From Cryptomeria japonica (Eukaryota > Streptophyta > Pinopsida > Cupressales > Cupressaceae): a DNA stretch of 64,000 nucleotides. The notes below the pieces were generated by a model. It was not told where the DNA came from. It ran no database searches and was given only the letters and a program-made list of their open reading frames with translations. The stretch's first letter is position 1, and the number at the start of each line of letters is the position of its first letter. The stretch lies in contig NW_026729138.1 of assembly GCF_030272615.1 (NCBI RefSeq), positions 62,001-126,000 of the forward strand, given 5' to 3'. The translations under genes were made by a program, and so were the position numbers. Shown in pieces: positions 46,232 to 61,036 of the stretch.

Positions 46232-48146
46232 CTTCGAAGCTCAGCTAGTGAAGAAGGTCGTGAACGACATAATAAAGACACTTGACAGGGTGCCGTTACA
46301 AGTTGCCAAATACCCAGTGGGATTAGAAACGGTGAAAAAAGATCTCATTCAGAAATTGCATCTCGGTTCAGCCCAAACAGCGGTTAGATTTGGAATATGG
46401 GGTATAGGCGGTATTGGTAAGACCACAGTTGCAAAGGCCGCGTACAATGAAGCTTGTAATGATTTCGATGCTGCTTCGTTTGTATTTAATGTCCGCTCCA
46501 CTAGCCTTACAAAATTGCAGGGGCAAATTCTCAAAGATTTGGTCAACTATGAAGAAGAACTGCAGAGTGTGGAAAAGGGCAAATATTTGTTGGCAGATCG
46601 TTTGCGAGGAATCCGTGCCCTTGTCATTTTGGATGATGTGGATGACCGAGTGCAATTGGACGCCTTAGCTGGGCATTGGTTGTCTCCTGGCAGCTGCTTA
46701 ATCATAACTTCTCGAGATCGACACATTCTCAATACAGCTCACATCTCATCCGTATGCATTCACCAGATGAGCGGATTGGAAGAAAGTGAAGGTCTCCAAT
46801 TGCTTAGCTGGCACGCCTTCCTCAGACCGTCCCCAATTCCTGGTTATGAAGTGCTCTCGAAAAGAATAGTGCAGGCTTGCAAGGGGCACCCTCTTTCTCT
46901 GGAAATCATTGGAGCTTTCTTGTATGATAAGCAGAACGACACAGATATTGACTCTTGGAATGAAATTCTTGACAACTTTACAGTGAACAAAGACATATTT
47001 AAAACACTCAAAATCAGTTTTAAAGGTCTTAGTGCTGAGGAAAGAGAAATATTTTTGGACATTGCTTGCCTTTTTATTGGGGAACGCACAACTAATCCCA
47101 TTCTTTTCTGGAAATCCATGTACAAGAATGTGCGCATTGCTATCACCAATCTTTCAATGAAGCTGCTGATAAGGATAGACGAGAAAGATGTATTTGATAT
47201 GCATGATCTTGTGCAAGATATGGGGCAAATGGTTGCTGAAGAAGAGCAAACCCGGCAATGGCAGGCTGCGCAGTCAAGCAGTTCATCCAAAAATGTAAGC
47301 AATATCTCTGGCCTTCGTCTCTATAAAGGTGATTTACGGAGTCTTAAAATGTTGGGCACACCTAGTCTTCACTATCTTCATTTGGAGCAAGTGCACATAG
47401 AAGATAGCATAGACAATCTTCCTCCAAGTTTGAGATGGCTAAAGGTGGATTCTTGTTCCTTTCCGAAGACAATGCACAGCTCGATTTTGTTCGAGGAAGT
47501 AATTTTAGCAATGAAGAATAAATTTACCTCTGTTGTGGACAGCTTACCGCAATTGAGGATCATGGACTTGACTGGCTGCAGATCCTTACAAAACCTCCCT
47601 GACAGCATTGGTCATTTGTCACATTTGCAGTCCTTGAATTTGTCTGAATGTCAGAAGTTGGATTGTCTTCCTAACACCATTTCCAACCTCTCACAACTGC
47701 TATACTTGAATTTGAGTTACTGTGAAAACTTACTATACCTTCCTGACAGCATTGGAAACTTGTCACAGCTACAGTACTTGAACTTAACTTGTTGTAGAAT
47801 CTTAATTGAACTTCCTGACAGCATTGGCAAGCTATCACAGCTGAAGGAATTAAGTCTGAGCTGGAGCGAAAAATTGGAGAGCCTTCCAAAAAGCATTAGC
47901 AATTTGTCAAAGCTGGAAATGTTGGATATGCTGAGGTGTCATACCGCATGGAAGTCAATTCCTTATTCCATTTTGATCCTGCCAGAACTATGCCTCTTAG
48001 GATTACCTACCCGGGTGATGGAGTGGCGATGGTGTAAACCAAGTCTAACAGAGAATCAAGATCAAACAGAGGAGTGGACTACTCCAAAGTTTAGAGAACC
48101 CATGACAGAATTTAGGGCAACCTTAGCTCCGGAATGCCGTAAGTAA
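46232..48146 (+). CDS. TNL gene exon 2: NB-ARC and LRR domains
   Basis: A nucleotide-binding immune receptor core, with residues counted from the GTG codon at 46248 (the exon itself begins at 46232 by splicing, and that GTG is not a start). Motifs in order: P-loop GIGGIGKTT (52-60), RNBS-A region FDAASFVFNVRS, kinase-2 LVILDDVDD (125-133) with the TIR-class final Asp, RNBS-B IITSRD (152-157), GHPLSLEIIG in place of GLPLAL (213-222), RNBS-D FLDIACLF (269-276) and MHDL (318-321). A Ser-rich linker (about 341-353) precedes the LRRs. Six LRRs of 24 residues lie at 433-577. The domain should bind ADP/ATP and switch the receptor on in the cytosol or nucleus. All NB motifs look intact, and the upstream TIR exon is the broken part. 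The stop TAA overlaps a GTAAGT donor (48139), so further C-terminal exons are possible. Confidence 0.9.
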
Positions 48147-51092
48147 ATGCTAACAGTCAGTTCTTTATAGCCTATCTTATAATTTGATGGATTGAAATTT
48201 TTGCTTTTCTCAATTTGCATGAAATTGTAAAACAATGCACTGCCTGCAAAAATTTATATTGTTTAAACGAAGACCCGTACTCAAGTTGCCAGGCAAAGCA
48301 ACAAAAGGTAACAAACATATATCGATCGCCTTCAATGGAATTGAATACTTCCTTGTTATCTTTTTTCTTATATTTTATTGGATTGAAATCAGCGCTGTTA
48401 CAATCTCATGAATAAAAATTCATTTGAAAATGCATAGAAGATTAATTAGAATTAGAAATATCTATTTATGTAAATTTTTTTTTAATGCAATTTTAAACAT
48501 TTCTTTCACTTCAAAGTTGTTTTACAAAATAGTAACTATCACAAGGTAACCTAACCTTTTTTTTGTACGCCGAGAGGCGAAGAGTTCCTATACAGTTCCA
48601 GCATATTCTGTGTAAACATTAAAGAAAATGGAAACATGATGGAAGACCAAAGACCATAGTGGAAAATTGAACCAAACATATGAAGAGTCTGCTGTTACAA
48701 TTTAATTGTTGTAAAGGAGGAAGTGAAGAATATTAAATGCATGCATTCTTGAGGCGTTTCAGCTACGCAACTCTTCACTCATTGTATGGGAAGGTTTGCA
48801 GCAATAGTCATATGATTTTCTTGAGTAACGTCGATGTAAAATTTTATGATGATAATTATTCACGCTTTCCCCTTTCATTTCAAGTATTCATGTTCGTTGT
48901 CTGGAGAAGAGTTCGAGGTCATGGTATCTGATATAATAGTGTTTTTTCAAAGGTTTTTTCATACTTTCTTTTTTGGCAGGAAGGTTTTTGGCTCATGGGA
49001 TTTGGCACAGGGCTTTGGAAAATTTTGTCTTCTTCCATTGATAGCACCTATGGAGTCTACATTTGAAAATTATCCGATGGGTTTTTTTGGCAAATTGTCA
49101 TATGGGCTCTATGCAAAACTGATATTATATGTGTTGTGACCAGAGGTTCTCTTCCCAGGGTTCTTTCCTGTGGTATGCTCTATGAATCTTATGTAAAAAA
49201 TAAAAAATATTAATAAAAAGTTTAGTGGAATAATCCACTTTTATTGAAAAAAAAACAAAACTGATGAAATTTTTTTACGATTTCTATATGAAGAATTGCA
49301 TTTGTTGCATCAAGCAACTAATGCAAAATAGTGTTAAGGAGACCTAGGGTTTTCATTACCAATGAGAATATGATTGTCTTGGAAGAGTGAATCTACAACA
49401 ATGTGTTTAACGAGAATATTCATTTACAGGTATCCGTACTTGGCATAGTTGTTCAAATGGTGACTGCAACATTTGGATTTGTGCTATTGATTATATTTAG
49501 ATGAACAAATTTGCCATCCATCTGTTTATTAGGTTAGTACTATAACATTTTAAAATTCTTATTCCATCATTTCTAGAAGCTCCATCTCCTGTAACCTGCT
49601 CCATGTCTTTAGTACTCTTAATGAAGTCTTTATTGGGTTCCAGTATCCAACAAAAAAAAGTTCATCTTTGTATTCACTGCCTTAGATTAGCATGCAGAGT
49701 AGTGGTGTTCTCATATCCTTCGATTGATAAGCATTGTGGCAGCCCAAAATACTTCAATGCAACTGCTAAAATCATTATCACCATTTCATTGCCGTTACAA
49801 AGGGAGATCTGCATAGCTATCATTATAAGAACTTTACCTCTCTGCTTTTGATTTAAAAATTTAACAAACTTGTATGAAAACTTGAAGACGTTATTAGCAA
49901 ACATTGTTCTTAATTCATGTATCATAGATTGTAGCAAAGTACAATATCATATAAAATTTATTAATATGCCCAGATTCAAGTAACTGCTCACTGTACACAA
50001 AATTTTGCAGAATGATTGGTTGAAAATTTGCTGACTGACAATTGTACTACTGGAAATTTGGTTACACAGTCTAATGCAAAATGCAAAATTTAATTTAAGA
50101 ACAATAATACATTATGTACTTAGCAGGGTTCTTGGTAGATAGATTAAAATGCGAGGACCATCGTTGGAAGTATTTTGCTCCACTTGTCATTCATTCATTT
50201 CCAATAGACATCCATTTGTAATCCACATTCAATATCAGGCATCTATCTTTGATAAAAATATAGAAAGGTTTCATAAATACATTTAAATTAAAATTTATAT
50301 CTAGATTTAAATTTAAATTTAAATTTAAAATGATTGATGATTCATTTAACTATTTAAAAAAAAAAATAGTTTAATTTGAAAATTTAAATGATTTCCATGC
50401 AAAATAGAAGAATTTTTTTAGAAATTTTTTATTTATATTTGAACTTTAATTTTAAATTTATCATTTAAATATTTTTAAAATAGAATTTATATAATTTTAG
50501 AATTTCAATTGATTTGCATCCAAAAAAAAGAAAAAGAAAAGTTCAATAGAAATATTACTTATGTAGTTAGATTGATCTATATTTTTAAAAATTTCACAAC
50601 TAAAAGGATAAGGCATTTTGTTTCTATTAATGCCTACAAAAGTGTAAAAGCAAAAATTTTAAAAGAGAAGGAAGGAAAGAATCTTAATTTTCAATTTAGA
50701 AAGATCAAAGCTATTTTCTATGTTTCTAAATCTTAAACACAAAAATATAATGTTTCTAAATTTGAAAATAAAAAATACAATTGCATGCCCACATTAATAT
50801 TTCAAAAAAAAAAATGTAGTCTGTTATTTTCAATTTAGAAATGTAAAACAAAAATTAATGTTTGGAAATTTCAATCATAAAAATATAATGTTTCTAAATT
50901 CAAAAAAAAAAATTACATATCTACAAAAATATTTTAAAAATACAATATAATATTTAATATATAAAATATTTATTATTAGAAGTTTCTAATTTATCATATA
51001 GATGGGATTTTTTCTATTTATATTCTATTGATGTTAGTTGAGTTGCACAAATATTTCAAAAATAATATATTATTTTTTATTTTTTATTTAAA
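48147..51092 (+). other. 3' flank of the TNL gene and AT-rich block (second copy)
   Basis: Identical in layout to 760-3705: possible acceptors at 48979 and 49429, a hydrophobic 24-codon stretch at 49430-49504, AATAAA-like signals near 49200, then the AT-rich block from about 50268. In this copy the complete upstream NB-LRR exon is present, so these signals can be tested as part of the same transcript. Confidence 0.5.
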
Positions 51093-51279
51093 ACTAGCTT
51101 ACATATATTTGATTTTAATCAAATATATATATATAATACGCCAGAGATATCCTTATCTAGGTGCCTATTAGAGTTCAGGTATAAAAATAGGTGCCTAGAT
51201 AAGGATATCTCTTGGCGTATTATATATATATTTGATTAAAATCAAATATTTGATTAAAATCAAATACATGTAAGCTAGT
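51093..51279. repeat. Hairpin at the left end of the foldback element (copy 2)
   Basis: Same sequence as 3706-3892: two long complementary arms around a loop of about 20 bp. Confidence 0.85.
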
Positions 51280-51462
51280 AGCAGTTGTGGCAACATGGGA
51301 AACAATAAAAAAATTCAAAATAGAACTATATAATATTATATTATTAATGTTTGTTGCAATAATATGTAATATTGTTATTGCAATTATTATTATTATTTTC
51401 TATTTATTTGTACTAAAATAAATTATATTATAATATTATTATATTATTATGTAGAGATATAT
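51272..51462. repeat. Left long terminal inverted repeat (copy 2)
   Basis: Matches 3885-4075, and in inverted orientation 60987-61200. Confidence 0.8.
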
Positions 51463-51586
51463 GAAATTTTAAATATCTATTTCGATTATTTTATATAATA
51501 TAATTGTGTTGCAAGATCAAAGCAAATACTAAAATTTAAGATAATATAAAACTTTATTTAATGATAATATAAAACTTTATTTAATC

Positions 51587-54122
51587 ACAAGTATCATGGT
51601 TATGATTAGCATTAGGGTTAACGTTAGTGTTATGGTTAGGGTTAAGGTTTACATCATGGTTCAGGTTAGATTTATGATTAGGGTTAGGGTTATGATAATG
51701 GTTAGGGTTAGCATCAACGTTAGGGTTTGGTTTTGGTTTAGGATTATGGTTATCTTTAAAGTTTAGGATTATAATTAGGATTATGGTTAGGGTTAGGGTT
51801 AGGGTTATAGTTTAATATTAGGGTTAAATTTATGGTTAAGGTTACGGTTTAGTGTCAGGCTTACAATTATAACTGGGGGTATAGTTAGGATTACAATTTG
51901 GTTTATGGTTATGTTTTGGATTGGGGTTAAGGTTCATATTATGGCCAGGGTTAAGGTTTATATTATGGTTAGCATTATGATTAGGGTTAGGGATTAAGGT
52001 TAGGAATATGATAATAGTTAGGGTGTATATAATGGTTAGGGTTAGCATCAAGTTTTGGTTTTGGTATAGGACCATGGTTAGGGTTAAGGTTAGAATTAGG
52101 GTTAGAATTATAATTAGGATTAGGGTTAGGGTTAGGGTTAAGATTGCAATGGAAGATAGTATGTGATGATAGCTATAAGAGTTAGGGTTTTGGTTAGGAT
52201 TAGGGTTGTTAGGGTTAGGGTCTAGATTAGAGGGACTTGTAGAATTATTGATAAAATAATCCTTATAATTGGTTTTAGTTAACAATTAGAGTTATTATTG
52301 TAGGATAATGCTTTGGGTAAGGGTTCAAGTTCAATTAGAATCAGTTATTTAATAAATATTTTTATTAAAATAAATTATATTATATATTACATGGAGATAT
52401 ATGAAATTTTATATATCTATTTAGACTATTTTTAATAATATATATTTGTTCCAAGATCAAAGCAAATACTCAACTCTAAGATATATTAAACTTTATTTAA
52501 CGACAAGTATTATGGTTATGGTGAGGGTTTACATCACAATTGAATGTAGTGTTAGACTTAGGTTTAGGTTTTAGGGTCAGGGCTTAGGATTATGGTTAGG
52601 GTTAGTGTTTACATCATAATTACAGTTAGGGTTAGTGTTTTGGTTCTGGTTAGCATTTAGGGTTAGGATTAGTATTATGGTTATGCTTATGGTAAGGATT
52701 ATGGTTAGGGTCATGGTTTAAATCTTGGTTGGGATTAGGGTTAGAATCATGGTTAGGTTTAGGGTTAAGGGTTATGGTTAGGATTATGGGTAGGATTAGG
52801 ATTTACATAATGGCTAGGGTTAGGGTTGGGATTATGGTTTAGGTTTACATCATGGTTAAGGTTTAGAATTACATCATGGTTAGGGTTATATTATGATTAA
52901 GATTATTAGGGTCATGATTGGGATTATGGTTATAGTTAAGATTATTATTAGTGTCAATGTTAAGACTAATGGTTAGGGTTAGTATTGTGGTTAGTGCTTA
53001 CATCATGGTTAGGGTTAATGTTTACATCATGGTTGAATCTAGTATTAGGTTTAGGGTTAGGTTTACAATTATGGATAGGATTAGGTTTTAGAGTGAGGGC
53101 TTAGGATTATGGTTAGGATTAGGGTTTACATCATAATTAGGATAAGGGTTAGGATTATGGTTTTATTATCATTTAGGGTTAGGATTAGTAAATTATGCTT
53201 ATGATTATGATTATAGTTAGGGTTTAATGTTATGGTAAGGATTACAGTTAGGGTTATGGTTTATATCTTGGTTGGCTTTATGGTTAGAATCATGGTTAGG
53301 TTTAGGTTTTAAGGTTATGGTTAGGATTATGGGAAGGATTAAGATTTATATAATGGTTACGGTTAGGGTTAGGATTAAGGTTCAAGTTTAGGTCATGGTT
53401 AGGGTTAAGAATTACATCATGGTTAGGGTTATATTAGGATTAAGATTATTAGGGTTATGATTGGGATTATGGATATAGTTAGGATTATTATTAGGGTTAG
53501 TGTTAAGATTAATTATTAGAGTTAGGATTATGGTTAGGATTTACATCATGGTTAGGGTTAGGGTTAAGGATATAGATTATGGTAAGGGTTAAGGTTTACA
53601 TAATGGTTAGGGGTAGGGTTTACATCATGGTTGTATGTAATGTCAGGTTTAGGGTTAGGGATACATTTATGATTAGGGTTAGGTTTTAGGGTCGGGACTT
53701 AAGATTGTGGTTAGGTTTAGTGTTTATATCATGGTTAGTGTTATGGTTTTGGTGAGCATTTACGGTTAGGAATAGTATAATGGTTAAGGTTTACATCATG
53801 GTTAGGGGTAGTATTAGGTTTAAGGTTAGGGTTTAATTTTGTTTAGAGTTGGGGTTATGGCTCAATTTGGTTTATGGTTCAATTGGGTTAGGAAATCAAT
53901 TTTAGGAAATCAACTTTAATTATTTATAGGAAATCAATTTTAATTAGGATTAGGGTCCAGCTAGGGTCACTTTTAATTCTATGGTTAGAGTTAAGTTTAG
54001 GGTTCAAGTTCTAGGTAGTGTTTAATTATAAGGTTAGAGTTAAGTTTAGGTTTAGGTTTCAATTATGGTAATATTAAGCTTAGGATTGGTATTATGCTAC
54101 AATTAGGGTTAATATTATAATA
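51587..54122 (+). repeat. TTAGGG-like degenerate array (copy 2)
   Basis: Same as 4200-6735. The first base differs between copies (A here, G at 4200). Confidence 0.9.
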
Positions 54123-56857
54123 TTATGCATTGATAAAATTTATTATCTATTTCTTATGAAATATTAATGAAAATCTTCATTATTATATAAAAAAATTTCA
54201 ATACTTCTATAAAATAAATACCTTTAAACATTGTTCTAATAAAATTAAGACATTTTAAAATAGCTTAAAGTTTTGTATAATTGAAAAGTAATTGATATTA
54301 TTTAAATTTGATTTGCAATGTAGATAATGATATGCATAAACATTCCCCATCCATCAAAATGCATATTTGGTTGATAAAAACAATCATTTTTGTAAATCAA
54401 GCAAATCTAGATCATTCTTGAATCCATAAATCACAAGTTCCTTATATTTGATTCATTGCTTGATTTGCAAAGTTTGTAATTCTTAAAGTGCATATTTTTA
54501 ATTTAGATACACTTTTATATGCATTTGAAATACTTTTATAGATTAATTAGTTTATTTTTTGATTGAATGTCAATATATGCAAGCCTTTGTAGAGAGGGGC
54601 TCAAGCATATACCTCTTAAAGCATGTTTTGTGTACCATACAAACTACTTACTCTAAAGAAGAAGGCATAAATCCTAAACTAAAATAGATTTATTTTGTCA
54701 ATGGTAACGTTGTACAACTGGAATAGGAGAACTAATTTTCTTTATATGAATTTGAAAATTAAAAGTTGCTTAATCAAATTTTGGAAGTAATAAAATTTCA
54801 ATTTTTACATTATATTAAAACTCAACTAAGAGATAAATCAAATATAAATAGAAAATTCACATCTACATGATAAATTATAAATTATTTTGTTAAATTAGAA
54901 ACATTATAACTTTATGATTAAAATTGAGAAACAATTTTTTTTATTTTTATCTTTCTAAAAACTAAAAATTATATATTATTTTTGAAATATTTGTGTAGCA
55001 TGTAATTTTGATTTTTTGAATTTAGAAACATTATATGTTTATGTTTGAGAATTAGAAATATAGAAAATTAAGATTATTTCTTTCCTTTTCCTATCAAAAT
55101 ATTGCACTTATTTTTCTATTAAAATATTCCTTTTATTTTTATTATTGAAAAAATAAAGATCTAAATAAAAGTTGATGATATCTTAATAGAGTGCTACTAA
55201 GAATGCATTGGTTTAATATTGAATATATATCCTCTCCCACTCTTGCTCCAAGTATGAACATTATTTTTTGAAACTTGTAAATGAACATTATAATATGATA
55301 TCTAATGAACCTGGGAGACTAATAAAATAGCCTACCTACACACTACTAAGATCCAGAATTATAATTATTTTTTGAAACTCGTAGAGACATTATTTTTAGA
55401 TAATACAAAAAAAAAATTATTTTTTGAAACTAGTAGAGACATTATTTTCAGATAATACAAAAAAAATCTTAAGATAAAGAAAAGAGCTTTAAAATCTAGA
55501 AAGAAAATAAAAGCTTGGAAATAGAAAAAACTAACAAAAAATTAAAATGAGGTATACCTGATCTGGGTGAAACTCCAAGTTTTCTACAGAGTAGAAACAC
55601 AAAAAAGTTTCGGTGCAGAAGAGAAGAAAATATAGTCCTTTAAGTGTCAGAAACAAAGAGATTACAATGTTCATTAAAGCAATCTAGATTACCCTTAATA
55701 TCTCTTTTTTATTCACCTTCGGTTCTTCCTCAATTAATCTTCGCTCTCCTAGGATAAAAGCCTCATTTTTCTTGTAGATACTCCATGTCTGTATACAAAT
55801 CAAAGGCTTCATTAGAAGGTCATTTAGATAGTCATTCAAATGAGAGCGAGTTCTATGTAGCAATAATTTTGTACAAAATAAAACCAAACAAAGAAATGTA
55901 AAATGAAAAACTACGTACCAATTCCAGAAGCCTATCTTGATATGTTTCCTAATTATGCAAAACATAAAATGGTAGCTTTCAATTTGTTCTTATGTGAATC
56001 TGTTGTAAACCCAATTGGCAATCATATTAAATGCGTAGTCCTCTAGTTTGGAAAGGATTTGTTTCTTTTTAAAGCTATTGGGAGTGGAGAAATTGAAACA
56101 CTTGCCCAAACACATCCAGTGATGGAGAATATAAATTAAATCAGAATGCATATGGCTTTGTAACTGACTCTTTGCAATTCCACAAGTTTCATATTTTTTC
56201 ATTTATGTTTTGTAACTGTTTCCAAATCATCAGTTTTCTTTAGTGTTTATATAGAATATTCTATTTTTATTCTATCCTTCATTCCCCCTGCTGTGACTAT
56301 ATAGGAACGCCTCTCAACGTAAATATCAATAAATATCTATATTAATAATTTTAATCATAAATTAAATTAGCTTTATAGTTTTATTATAATCCTTCCAATA
56401 TGATACCTTTGGAAAGAAGTTAGATTCAATATAATGTATTTAAAATTTCTAATTTATCATATAGATATGACTTTTCTATTTATATTTACACAAATATTTC
56501 AAAAATAATAAATAATTTTTTAATTTAGAAAGATCAATAAGAATTTCTATGTTAATAATTTTAATCATAAACTCAATTTGGACTTATAATTTTATTCTAA
56601 TCCTACCAATATGATAGCTTTGGTTATATTGAGCATGAAAGTTAGATTCAATTATAATGTATTCATTTAAAATAATTTGATTGGATGTCTTTACATTGTG
56701 GGTTTCATGGTAAATTAAACAATAAGTTATTTTTGGTTGAGTTGTGTTTGACTCCTACATGGGAGGTATACTTTTACTCTAAATTCTCTTTCCTAAATAT
56801 ATTTTCTATTAAGCATAAAATATATTTAATTTGTATGTTTTAAATAGTCATTGTTAT
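54123..56857. other. Spacer between telomere-like arrays (copy 2)
   Basis: Same as 6736-9470, including the 52-bp tandem pair and the minus-strand exon-like fragments at 55684-56202. No complete gene. Confidence 0.6.
55684..56202 (-). other. Unrecognised minus-strand exon-like fragments (copy 2)
   Basis: Identical to 8297-8815. Same internal stop and donor-like GTACGTAG site. Confidence 0.25.
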
Positions 56858-59800
56858 GGTTAAGATCAAAATTTAACACTAACCCTAACCTTAGCTAATT
56901 GAAATGTTATTGAATTGTAATACTAACCCTAATTGAAATTAATTGAATTGTAATACTAAATAGATCTTTATTCAATAATCAAACCCTAACCCTAATTGAA
57001 CCCTAATCATAATTAAATTACAACCCTAACCTTAAGCCAAATGTAATTGAATCATAACCCTAATTCTAACCCTGATTGAATTATATTACTAACTGTAACT
57101 ATAACTAAATCCTTACCATGTAATCAAACCTTAAGCTTCATATATCTCTAATCTAGAGCTAATTAAATCCTAACCCTAATTAAACCATAACCCTAATTAA
57201 ACCTTAGGCCCAACCTTAAACTATAGCCCAAACCCTAACCCTAACCACAAGCTTTATCCTAGAATAATAACTTTAATGATAACCTAATCTTTATGATAAC
57301 CCTAATTTAACCTTAATGGAACCCTAACCGTAATTAAATTATAGCCCAAACTTTAAGCCTAATGTAATTGAATCATAACCCTAATTCTAACCCTAATTGA
57401 ATTATAATACTAATGCTAACTATAACTAAATCCTTACCATGTAATCAAACCTTAACCTTCATATATCCCTAATCTAGATATAATTGAATCTTAACCCTAA
57501 TTAAATCTTTGTACTAACATAACATAACCCTAATCAAGTAAAACTTTTGGTTTCGGGTCCAAGTAAAACCCGTTTACCTTTAGAAAAAACATAACCCTAA
57601 TCAAACCTTATCCCCAACCTTAAACTATAGCCCAAACCCTAACCCTAACCCCAAGCTTTATCCTAGAATGGTAACTTTAATCATAACCTAATCTTTACCA
57701 TAACCCTAATCTAAACCTAAAAACAACCTAACCCTAAAATTAATCCTAACCTTAATAAAACCATATCTTTAACAAAAATCTAGAAACCCTAAGGTATTGT
57801 TAACCCTAAACTTAACCTAACACCTAATTAAACCTTTATGCTAATGAAACCCATAACTTGACCCCATCCTTAATTAAATGGTATGCTTAACACTAATTAA
57901 TTGTTATCCCTAACCTTAAAATCAAGATTCATTATAAAGTCCTAACAACATATTTTATCCTCAACCCTAACCCTATCCGAATCTTAACACTATTTATAAC
58001 CCTAATTGATTTTATAACCCTAAGCCTATCTAAATCTTAACACTATTTATAACCCTAACCCTAAACATGATATTAAAAATAACATTAATCCTGACACTAA
58101 CCCTTAACCCTAGCCCTAACCATGATGTAAACCCTAACCCTAGCCATAATTCAAATCATAACTGTAACCTTAAGCCTAATCGTAAACCTAACCCTAACTG
58201 CAACCCAACCATGATGTAAATCATAACCTTAACCATAATCCTAACCATAACTCTAAACCTTAACCCTAACCTAACCATAACCATAAACCCTAACCCTAAC
58301 AATAATATTTAGCCATAACCCTAAAACCTAATCCTAACCATAACCATAACCTTGACCATAACTCGAAACCTATTTATAATCTTAATCCTAACCTTAAACC
58401 CTAACCCTAACCTTAATATTAAACCCTAATCCCAACCATAATCCTCAACCTAACCCTAAGCACATGTGATGTAAATCCTAAACCTAAACCTAACCTAAAC
58501 CCTAACCCTAAACCTAAACCTAACTCTAGCTATGATGTAAACCCTAACCCTAGCCATAATCATATGGCCCTAACCATAATCCTAAACCTAACCTTAACCA
58601 TAACCATAACCCCAAATCATAACCCTAATCATAATCCTTACCGTAACCCTAATCATAACTCTAACCTAGCCACAATCCTAAACCTTAACACTAACAATAA
58701 TTCTACTATAAACTTAACCCTAACCAAAATTAAACTTTATTCCTAATCTATTATTAACCTTAATGTAATGGAACTATAACCCTAATTCTAACCCTAACTT
58801 TGATGTAGACCCTAAATGTAATTGTAACCCTAACCATAAACTTAACCTTAAAACTAAACCCTAACCCTAACCATAATCTTAAACCCTAACTCTAACCCTA
58901 ACCCTTAACCTTAATCCCTCTGATTGAATGATAACCCTAAACTCAACTCTAACCATAGATTTGAACCCTAAATAAAACTTGATCCCTAATCTAACCATTT
59001 AATTGAACCGTATTCTTAAACTTAACCCTTTTCCTCAATTGTAACCATAATTGAATCCTAGCCCTAAACTTAACCCTAACCGTAATTGAACTCTAATCCT
59101 AACCCTAATCTTACCCAAACCCTAATCCTAATTGAAGTGTAATACTAATTTAACCCTATAACCCTAATGTAGTTGAATAACAACCCTAATTCTAACCATA
59201 ATTATACTCTAGCACTAACTGTAGCTCAACCTTTATAATAACCTAACCTTAAAATTAACCTTAACCGTAATTACTATTTAAACCTTATTTTGAACCTCAA
59301 CCATAACCCTAAAGTGACCTTGATTGTAAATCCAACCTATGCTTGACGTTATCTCCAATCTTTATGCTAACATAACCCATAACCCTAATTAAATTATAAT
59401 GCTAACCTTCAAACAGAGCTCTATTATATAGCCGAAAACCTAACAACATGCTTTATCCTCAAATCCTAACCCTTCCCGAGTCATAACACTTACTAACCTT
59501 AATTTATTTATAATTCTAACACTAATCCTAATTAAACCCTATCCCTAACCCTAATACTGATTCTAATTGAACCTCAACCCTTACCCCAAGCATTATCCTA
59601 CAATAATAACTCTCTATCATTAACTAAAACAAAATATAACTTTTATTTTATCTATAATACTATAACTCCCTCTAATTTATACTGTAACCCCAACCCTAAC
59701 TTGATAATGACCCAAAACCTAACTTTATATCTAACCCAAAACCTAACCCTAACCCTAACAACCCTGATCCTGACCCAAACCCTAACTCTTATATCTATCA

Positions 59801-60947
59801 TCACATACTATCTTTCACTGCAAACCCTAACCCTAACCCTAATCCTAATTATAAGCCTAACCCTAATTTTAATTATAATCACTCATTATAATCTTTAAAC
59901 CTTACCCTAATTATAATCACTAAGACTAACCCCAATACTAACCCTAACTCTATCCCTAATTATAATCCTAACTATAACTCAACCCTAACCCTAACCTCAA
60001 TTTTAATTATAATTATAATCACTAATTATAATCTTTAACCCTCATGCTAATTATAATTATAACCCTAACCCTAACCCTATTCTAGCCCCAACCCTAATCC
60101 CGACCCAAACCCTAACTCTTATAGCTATCATCATGTACTATGTTTAATTACAATCTTAACCCTAACCCTAACCCTAATCATAATTATAATTCTAACCATA
60201 ACCCTAACCCTAATTTTATTTATAATTAATAATTATAATCTTTAACCCTAACCCTAATTACAATCACTAAGATTAACACCAATCCTAACCCTTGCCCCAA
60301 CCCTAACCTAATAATAACCCAAAACCTAACTTTATATCTAACCCAAAACCTAACCCTAACAACCCTAATCCTAAGCCAAACCCTAACTCTTATATTTATC
60401 ATCACATATTATCTTTCATTGCAATCTTAACCCTAACCCTAACCCTAATCCTAATTATAATTCTAACCCTAACCCTAATCCTAACCCTAATTTAAATTAT
60501 AATTACTAATTATAATCTTTAAACCTTACCTTAATTATAATCACTAAGACTAACCCCAATACTAACCCTAACCCTGATTATAATTGTAACCCTAACCCTA
60601 ATTCTTACCCTAACCCTAATTCTAGCCCTAACCCTAACCCTAATTATAATTCTAACCCTAACCCTAACCCTATTCTAGCCCCAACCCCAATCCTAACCCA
60701 AACCCTAACTCTTATAGCTATCATCACATACTATCTTTAATTGCAATCTTAACCCTAATCCTAATTATAGTTCTAACCCTAACCCTAACCCTAATTTTAT
60801 TTATAATTAATAATTATAATCTTTTACCCTAACCCTAATTACAATCACTAAGATTAACCCCAATCCTAACCCCCAACCCTAACCTGAATCCTAAGTATAA
60901 TACTAACCCTCATTATAATTATAACCCTAACGCTCATTACACTCACA
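56858..60947 (-). repeat. CCCTAA-like degenerate array (copy 2)
   Basis: Same as 9471-13560. One substitution seen: G at 60770 against A at 13383. Confidence 0.9.
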
Positions 60948-60986
60948 ACAATATAAATTAATAATAATAATATATTATAATAATAT

Positions 60987-61003
60987 TACACAAATGAAAA
61001 GAA

Positions 61004-61036
<33 letters not shown>

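Noticed and set aside
46248-46250. GTG at 46248 as the start of a 632-residue NB-LRR protein
   Set aside because: The codon lies inside the exon. The frame extends upstream to a splice acceptor at 46231 that joins the TIR exon in phase, so it is not a start.
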